A stretch of 64,000 nt of DNA from Dastarcus helophoroides (taxonomy: Eukaryota > Arthropoda > Insecta > Coleoptera > Bothrideridae): the NCBI GenBank assembly GCA_028583605.1, contig CM053331.1, positions 31,660,411 through 31,724,410 on the forward strand, written 5' to 3'. Positions 57,246-64,000 of the stretch are shown one piece after another. Under the pieces are notes generated by a model. It had not been told where the DNA came from. It did not search any database and saw only the letters and a list, made by a program, of their open reading frames with translations. Position 1 is the first letter of the stretch. Each line of letters begins with the position of its first letter. A program made the position numbers and the translations under genes.

Positions 57246-58304
57246 TCGTGTGTATAAATAAGGTTAAACTTATTTAAAAAAAAACGTTAAAAAACAAATT
57301 TTGCAAAGGAAACCAAAATTTTGAAAAATTAAGACGAATTTTAAGAAACATGCTGATATTTTTAGACAGTCTGATAAATTTTCGAAAACAGCCAGATTTA
57401 CAAAAAAAATCGTAAAAAGACAAATTAAAAAAGTTAAAAATGTCTCTAAATTTTGTTTGGCCTTCAACATCCATCACGTTATATAACGTAGATTAGGTAA
57501 ATACTTTATTTAATTTCGTTAATGCGCATAAGACTAAAGACTACTTATGCTTTAATATAAATAATATTTTATAGATGGACATGCAAGCGTAAATAGGATA
57601 AAATAAGGACAAAATGTTAGAAATAAAGTTTTCTTTCAACTCTATCAGTGGAGCAGCATCTTAGCACTTATACCGAAGCTCTTACAGTAATAAAGTATTT
57701 AGTTTCAACATGGCAACGTTTCCAGCTTTTTAATAATGAAGGATAAAGACGAAAGCATATAATCTGACATTTTAAACAAGAGTTTCTACGAGTGCCGTTC
57801 GCCTTCCCCAAATGACTTCTCCGTTTTCCGTCAACCTAGATGCCAAGCTACGGCAGCACTAAAACACATCAGAGTCCAGGCCTAATCGGCTTATGTCATA
57901 AAGACAAATCCTCGAAGCCATCCTAAATCCCTCGCATCTTGTTTCTTGAGATTTGAAATTATCCTTGAACAAGAAGGCCGGATGATACCTCTGTTTGTAT
58001 CACTTGTTTGGAGACGAGTCGTAAAGCTTTCATAATCGCACTTTTATGTTTTTATAAATTACTACTCAAGTTGGAACATCGGGGTATTTCGCAGTGAGTA
58101 CTTTTAAAATATGAAGTTGTAAAATCCAGAAATTACTACTTGTTTTACTTCTATGGAGGATGTCTTCAAATTCGCCAATAATGTTGACTATTAACTGAAT
58201 ATTTAGGATCACAAATACCATTAACTAACAAAAATTTAACGCAAAATATTTGCAAATTATACGCTTTCAAAGTTGTGAAGAAAAAATAATAGTTTGATTA
58301 ATTT
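57246..58304. other. No gene seen: short A-polar tract and unique sequence
   Basis: 57280-57440 is A-polar simple sequence. 57480-58304 is unique and includes a GC-richer island at 57790-58020 with no open frame or RNA fold that I can support. Confidence 0.5.
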
Positions 58305-58425
58305 TTGAGGAAGGGACTGGTCATTGGTTTCCTCCAAGAATTGATATAGAAATCTTATCCCCTGAAACAAAGAAAGATTAAAAAACACAAAGTTTCGATA
58401 GCCAAGCTATTATCTGTATTGATCT
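58305..58425 (-). repeat. FB1 foldback repeat, copy 12 (left arm)
   Basis: Outer end GGACTGGTCATTGGTTTCC, then TCTTATCCCCTGAAACAAAG and TTTCGATAGCCAAGCTATTA, with the middle GGTTGCTCTAACGCG deleted. Confidence 0.8.
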
Positions 58426-58436
58426 ATACATCAACT

Positions 58437-58845
58437 TAATTAAGTAGATATTAAAATGTTAATTCTGGTCCAGGACATGTGGCGTCTTAAAAATCAAGGT
58501 TGAATATTACAAATTTAGCTATTTTCTAAAAAGTTTTGGGGTTCTTAAAAACAAGGCATTTTGTAAGTTTTTTTAGATCGTTTTCGGATGTTTACTTCTG
58601 GAAAAACACTAAATTTGTAGGACTCTACCCTGTTTTTTCATGTGCCCAATTTTTGGTGATCTGCAGATATGTGGGTGCTTTTGCAGTGGATAAAAATTAA
58701 TGCCTTTTGAAGGGTTTAAGCCTTTTTCGGTTGTTGACTTTTGGGAAAATAGCTAAATTTGTATGATTCAACCTTGATTTTTAAGACGCCACATGCCCTG
58801 GCCCAGAAGTAACATTTTGCTATCTACTAAATTAATACCGTCACA
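58437..58845. mobile_element. ~400-bp foldback MITE with ~95-bp inverted arms
   Basis: AGTAGATATTAAAATGTTA, GGACATGTGGCGTCTTAAAA and ATCAAGGTTGAAT on the left recur in reverse complement on the right (TTGATTTTTAAGACGCCACA, TGCTATCTACT). Interior non-coding. The arms are over 85% identical by eye, so it is relatively young. Confidence 0.78.
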
Positions 58846-60519
58846 ACTCCTTTACCTATCAAGCCACTGATTTATGTCTTAACAAATATTTATTGGACAC
58901 AACATTAAAAGACGAACATTTTTTTGATTTTGTTTTCTAATTAGAAAGAAACTAACTATGTTGATATACAAACAATTATAAGTTTAAGGTTTATGTAAAT
59001 AATTATTACGTAGTTAAACGTAACTTTAGTAAAATTAATCTTATAAAATCTATTTTATTACGTTCGTTCGTTCGTAGCTTTTATAAAATGAAAGACATCA
59101 AAAGGAAAGTTAATATTTTCAAAACGCAAGAGTAATTTGTGGAAATTAAGAATTCAAAGAAGTAGTTTGAAAGAACAATTTCGCTTTGAAGGACTGTTAT
59201 CAATATTCCAAGGAGATCACAGCCCCCACAAAGAAACAAATTAGAGTGCAGTGAGATGGCACAAATACGAAACCGCGAAACAGGAATAAATTAAAAATAA
59301 CGCTCCTCTATCTGAAGAAACTTATTTCGTCTTATTATTTCTCCAACGTAAAAAATAAATTAAAAGTTGAGCGATATCTGCAACACGAAACAATTTCCAA
59401 GCGTGGGATTGGTACTCGATAAAAGTTGAAAGCGTAAGAAGGCGAACAAGAAAGTTTCTTATTGAAAATTGGGGAAATTTTGTAGGCTTTGGTAGAATAA
59501 AGGCAATTGTCTTCATCACATACGTGGTAATTTTGGAATGAAGTAGATCTACTTCATAGGCAATACGTAATATGGTAAATGGTAGCATGGAAATAATACA
59601 CTATGGTGTTTCCAAAAGTTTTATGCTTGGGCAAATTGTTGAATCAATTTTTCTATAAAAAGAAATTTTGTCAACTTTGCATGTTTTCTTACAAACTTGT
59701 TAGTTAATGTAGAAAATCTGTTAATTTTTTTGGATAAAATATTGACTTTAAAATAAAAATTTCATTTTTTTCTAAAATTTAAATTTGAAAGCTAACATTA
59801 GGTATTTTATTGAATGTTTTACTAATTCAGAAGTTAATCCTTTTTTATTTTGAGTTAATTATTCAAATTCTCATCAATATTTTAGGTTTAAATGTTCAAC
59901 CTCTTTGACTGGAGCTTAAATTCTCTCAACTTTTTCTCTAAAGTCTTATAACTGTCCAAAAATTCCAATGTTTTTAACACTTTCAGAAAAATAAAATGAA
60001 TATTTTGGTTTAAGGTCAATATTTCAAAATTAAAGTAGACATTTTGAGAGCTTTTTTATTTTTACTGTCTACTCTTCTACTTATTCGATTTTTTATTATT
60101 ATCGTGTTTCAACTCTCAGAAAAATAGTCGAAACTTTAGGATTAAAATTAGATAAGCCCAGGTTAGAAATTTAATAAAAATATTTGAAAGAAAACTATTT
60201 TTAAAAAATCTTTTAATTTCCAGTTTTACCTTGAAATTTTCAAACTTGGAGATTTTCAAATTTTTTTTATTAAATGAAAGTCTTTACCAAAATGTGGACT
60301 ATTTTCTTTAAATTTATATTTAAAACATGAATGCTATTTTTGTAAATTGTAAGTTTTTTTTTTAAATTTAAACCTTTTCTTTAGAATTCAGGATTCAAAC
60401 TTTTGGGAATTAAATTTTTGAAATAAATATTCTAGTTTTTTTTTATAAATGTAAATATGTAAGTGTGTGGGTAAAAAAACATACCGAAAAGTTGAAAAGG
60501 GCCTCATGTTTGAAGGTAT
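58846..60519. other. No gene seen: unique sequence then T-polar simple sequence
   Basis: 58846-59700 is unique, with a short CGTTCGTTCGTTCG run at ~59061. An 88-codon minus-strand open frame (59588-59322) has no recognised domain. 59700-60440 is AT-rich, mostly T-polar. Confidence 0.5.
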
Positions 60520-60935
60520 TGTTTGCTAATTTTATTTGACATTTCTGCGGCCCTATTTGGAAATATTTAAATTTTTAGTAATGAAGTTGACATTATTTCA
60601 AAATATTTTTAAAAATATGACTACGTGACTTGACTTTTAAATTTTTAAAATGTCGCCTCATAACAGCCGACAAAAATAGGTTAGTTTATTTTACATGGAA
60701 TAGGAAAAAAATTGAAATATAGAGGATTTAAATTAGGCATGATTTTTTATTAAATAAGTTATGAAAACATAAAAAAAGTTTGTAGCATTGGACATCGATA
60801 TTTTGCTCACATTTGAGCACGTAAGCAATGCATAGCAAGGAAAGGGAACAATAAAGGGGGAAGAATATAGTAAGCTGCAATAAAATTAATAAACATAATG
60901 TTTCCAACCAATAAGAGTCTACCATGAAAAATAAA
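60520..60935. repeat. R3 repeat, copy 3 (most complete internal part)
   Basis: GCGGCCCTATTTGGAAATAT, ATGACTACGTGACTTGAC, GGTTAGTTTATTTTACATGG, GTAGCATTGGACATCGATA and the terminal CCAATAAGAGTCTACCATG are shared with the copies at 1213 and 28596. Confidence 0.75.
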
Positions 60936-63260
60936 TAATTAAGATAAGATGAAAATTTCGAGTCTAACTCCCAAATGTTAGCGGGTTTGCTTCATTTAGC
61001 AACATATTCTCAAATATTTTAGTTTTTATTTTAAGTTTTGTGCAAAATCTTAGGTTTAAAAGCTGATATTTCAAAGAAAAATTTAAAGTTAATTTAAAAT
61101 CAAGTTTATAGTTCGTGACTGAATAGACTTAAAATTTTAGGAATTTTTTCTGTAGGAACTACAATTTCATTCGAAATGTTGAATTTCCTCTTCTTAAAAT
61201 TTCGATAAAAAACAGCAAAATTACGCTTTTTACAATAAACAAAAGCAAAATTTCTTTTGGGGGAAAGCAAAATATTATTTAAAAAAAATCGGCAAATCGC
61301 GCAGAACCTTGCGGCTCAGTACACGGATATGTTTATTTAAGTATATCAACTAGGGGGGTCGAATATAAAAATTAATATCTAAATTTTATACCAAAGCCGA
61401 AGTTTCAGAAAAACTTAAGAAAATTTAATTAACAAATAAAAACCGAATCATTTGAAAAATTTTGAATGGCAGATTTTTTAAAAAAATTAGAGCTTTCCAA
61501 AAGTCGCACTTGGAGAAAAAAATTGCAATTTTTAAAAGTATTTCTTACAGATCTTTTGTGTATGCATATAATCAGAGCCGTGCCGTGCTATGATGCAAAG
61601 AGGCAACCACATCAGGTGGCAGCTTAAGGAGGCCGCATAAGCAGTTAAATCAAAATTTAATTTGAGCCATTCAATAATTAAAAATTTTTACACATCGCTT
61701 TTCCATATCGTTCTACGTCAAGGGTGAGAAAATTCGGCTCTGAGCGCTGGATGTGGCTCTTCTTTAATTTTAGTGCTGCTCCAGTTGTAATTTTAATGTT
61801 CTTTTATTAATTTAAAACTTTTTAAAACTCTTAATTATTTGATTTTCATGAAAGCAAAAACTAAAAAAAGTTTGATAGTTTTTTCATAAATGTCGAGTTT
61901 TTTCTCGAAATTTTTATTTTTTTTCTCGAAATTCTGAGTTTAAATTTTAAAATTCTTATCATTTTCGAGACTAACCTAGGAATTTCTAAAAAGAATCGAA
62001 ATCTGAAAAATATCTTTGAAATTGTTGAGACCAACGAGGAACACTTTTAAAAAAACTTAATAGAAATTTAGAGCAAAAGTCGAAATTATGAAAATAAGTT
62101 ATAACTCTCAAAAAAAAGTCGAAACTTTAGAAAACGACCAAAAATTTGATCAAAGGTTTAAATTTTTGATAAAAGTCAAAATTGTGAAAAACAACAAAAA
62201 ATCAACAGTTTGAAAAAAAATAAAAAACTGCAAAAAACTTACCGAAAAAAAAGTCATAATTTGCAGAAAAATATGACATTTTTTAGAAAAAATCGAAATT
62301 AAAAAAAAATATAAGAATTCTAAAAACATTAAATTTTATACATTAAAAAATTTAATTATTTCATGAAATTTTAAGGTCAAAAAATTAAAACTTTTCAAAA
62401 ATCAAGTAAAGCAAAAACTGTGAGAAATTTGAGAATAAATCAAATTATTGATTATCGTTCGAAATTTAAAAAAAAAAAGTAGAAATTGCTGAAAAAGAAC
62501 ATGAAATTTTTAAATTCGGGAATTCATGATAAAATCAAAAACCTCAGAATAGAGGAAATATTCTTAAAAAATGAACTAGGGAAATAAAAATTCTGAACAA
62601 AATTTGAAATGTTGAAAAAACTCAAAATCCCTAGAAAGGTCAAAATTCGGAAATATTTGAACCTTATATTCGAACCTCCAAAAATTTGAAATTGAAACAA
62701 AAAGTAAACATCTTTATTATTATTTTTTAAAAGCAGACAAAGCGAAAATTTTGAAAAAAAGTAGATAAAGGTATTAGCTAAAAGTTTTAAGAAAAGTATA
62801 CACTAAGGTAGAAGTAAAAATTTTCAGTAAAGTCGAAATTTTCAAAAGAAAAGTTTCTCAAAAATCAAAATTTTCGACAGTTGAAATCGAAGACCAAAAT
62901 TTTTTAAATAATCTAAAATTTGAGAAAAGATCATATTCGAATAAATGGAAATTTTGAAAAACTGAAACTGAAATTTGTAGTTTTCAATAGAAATGTCAAC
63001 ATCTTTAAAGCAAAAATCGAAATTTTTAAATCAGTTTTAAAAAAATGATATTTTAAAAAGGTTGAATCAAAAAGAGTCGAAATAATCAAAAAGGCAAAAT
63101 TACGAAATTTGAAATCTTGTAAAGAGTCGATATTTCGAAAAGAATCCAAAATTTTAAAAAAGTAGTGATATTCAAATAAGGTGACACTTTTAAAATAATG
63201 TATAAATTTTGAGGAGATTATAAAGTTTGTGAAGAAGTTTAGTTTTAAAAGAGAAAAAAC
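60936..63260. other. No gene seen: unique AT-rich sequence then A-polar simple sequence
   Basis: 61570-61640 (GAGCCGTGCCGTGC..GGCAGCTTAAGGAGGC) and 61733-61760 (GGCTCTGAGCGCTGGATGTG) are GC-richer pieces resembling hAT-type subterminal sequence, but no end pair could be made. 61850-63250 is A-polar simple sequence (AAGTCGAAATTTT, TTTTGAAAAAC). Confidence 0.5.
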
Positions 63261-63403
63261 AGTTTCTCTCTGAAGATGACAGCTTGGCTGTCGAAATGCG
63301 TTAGAGCAACCTTTGTTGTGTTTTTTAATCTTTCTTGGTTTCAGGGGACAAGTTCTGTGTTTCAATTTTTGAAGATAACCAAGGACCAGTTTGTTTCATC
63401 AAA
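63261..63403 (+). repeat. FB1 foldback repeat, copy 13 (right arm)
   Basis: GAAGATGACAGCTTGGCTGT, CGAAATGCGTTAGAGCAACC, CAGGGGACAAGTTCTGTG and the outer GATAACCAAGGACCAGTTTG. Confidence 0.87.
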
Positions 63404-64000
63404 ATTAAAAGAAATAGTCACAATTTCTAGGAAAAGACGAATTTTCAGAAAAAAAAAAACAAAATATCTAGAAATATAAAATATATTATTTAAAATCTCA
63501 AGAAAAAGGCAAACTTTAAGAAACCGGCAAAATTTTCTGGACAACCCGATTCTACATATAAAGGTCAACATTAAAAAAAATTAATTGTTAAGAAAAATGG
63601 AATTTTAAAAAACAAAATAAAAAAAGGTGACATGTCGAGAAAAGCATCGACATTTGAACAAAAAATTGGAAATTTTTCGGGGAAAGTCAGTTTTTAAGAA
63701 TAAAAGATAAATTTTGCAAATCGAGCAGAAATTTTAGTAAAAAATATTCAACCAAGAGCGAGTCGGCCTTACATGATTGGGATTCCGTACCAATTGCTGC
63801 AGAGAATCAATAAAATAAATTAAATCATTTTTTTTTAATGTATGAATTTGAAATTTTATGCAAATTTTCTTGTATTATAATTAAAAAATAAAAAACATTG
63901 TCTATTTTCAGATATACACACTTTTTTTTACAATCAATCCAAATATTGATGGAACTGATAACTGAGTTGATAATGTCTCAAGTAAAAAGTATTCATTCGC
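63404..64000. other. A-polar simple sequence, then unique sequence to the window edge
   Basis: 63404-63740 is A-polar simple sequence. 63750-64000 is unique AT-rich DNA with no gene seen. Confidence 0.5.

Noticed and set aside
59322..59588. 88-codon minus-strand frame as a gene
   Set aside because: TTG start or chance ATG-free frame, with no domain or supporting signals.

Overview
This is a non-coding-rich stretch of a eukaryotic, very probably insect, nuclear genome. It is strongly AT-rich. Its repeats are typical of insects (mariner, hAT, Tc1-type and Harbinger-type elements, a jockey-like LINE, and a gypsy-type solo LTR that appears to have inserted at ATAT), and its protein-coding exons have short (51-58 nt) GT-AG introns. 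The order cannot be fixed from the sequence; a beetle-like genome is plausible but unproven. Many apparent open frames here begin at GTG or TTG, which are not usual start codons in a eukaryotic nuclear genome, so they do not mark gene starts.

Three convincing gene loci are present, all on the minus strand. Two at about 10.6-12.7 kb and 21.2-23.6 kb are tandem paralogues about 9 kb apart. They encode large Cys/Pro/Lys-rich proteins built from ~59-residue modules (KTLP...CPC...RxDDxLKI): two modules in the first paralogue and four in the second. Both have a phase-1 splice acceptor before the first recognisable codons, a short phase-1 intron near the C terminus, a nearly identical last exon and a shared 3' UTR word. 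The third locus (32.9-33.9 kb) is a single long exon with a (KFES/KFEP)n tract, bounded by an acceptor and a donor. An 11-mer, TAAGAGTACGC, sits 41-42 bp upstream of the first visible exon of both paralogues and twice beside the third gene. Two further stretches (20.2-21.05 kb and 43.6-44.0 kb) look like broken or unrecognised coding sequence.

Region by region: 0.1-5.0 kb is bounded by hAT-type ends with an imperfect 8-bp duplication. It contains a dead mariner that was itself split by a 399-bp insert. 8.7-9.95 kb is a 5'-truncated LINE. 13.3-14.6 kb holds a GC-richer MITE-like block and a cluster of ATCGAT repeats. 16.97-17.41 kb is a foldback repeat whose loop is filled with a heptamer array. 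26.45-27.68, 29.47-31.0 and 58.4-58.85 kb are other inverted-repeat elements. 41.9-42.3 kb is a small TA-flanked MITE and 42.8-43.2 kb a solo LTR. 44.3-45.4, 46.7-50.7 and 55.0-56.7 kb carry a ~500-bp AT-rich satellite, in opposite orientations on either side of about 46 kb. A 4.3-kb giant palindrome with a TTA duplication (50.7-55.0 kb) interrupts the satellite, and a paralogous copy of the empty insertion site lies at 56.63 kb. A foldback repeat (called FB1 here) occurs at 13 places.

Most of the rest is degenerate simple sequence built around GAAATTTTGAAAA or its complement. It keeps one strand polarity for 1-4 kb and then flips. I see no bacterial features, CRISPR array, rRNA or intact tRNA.
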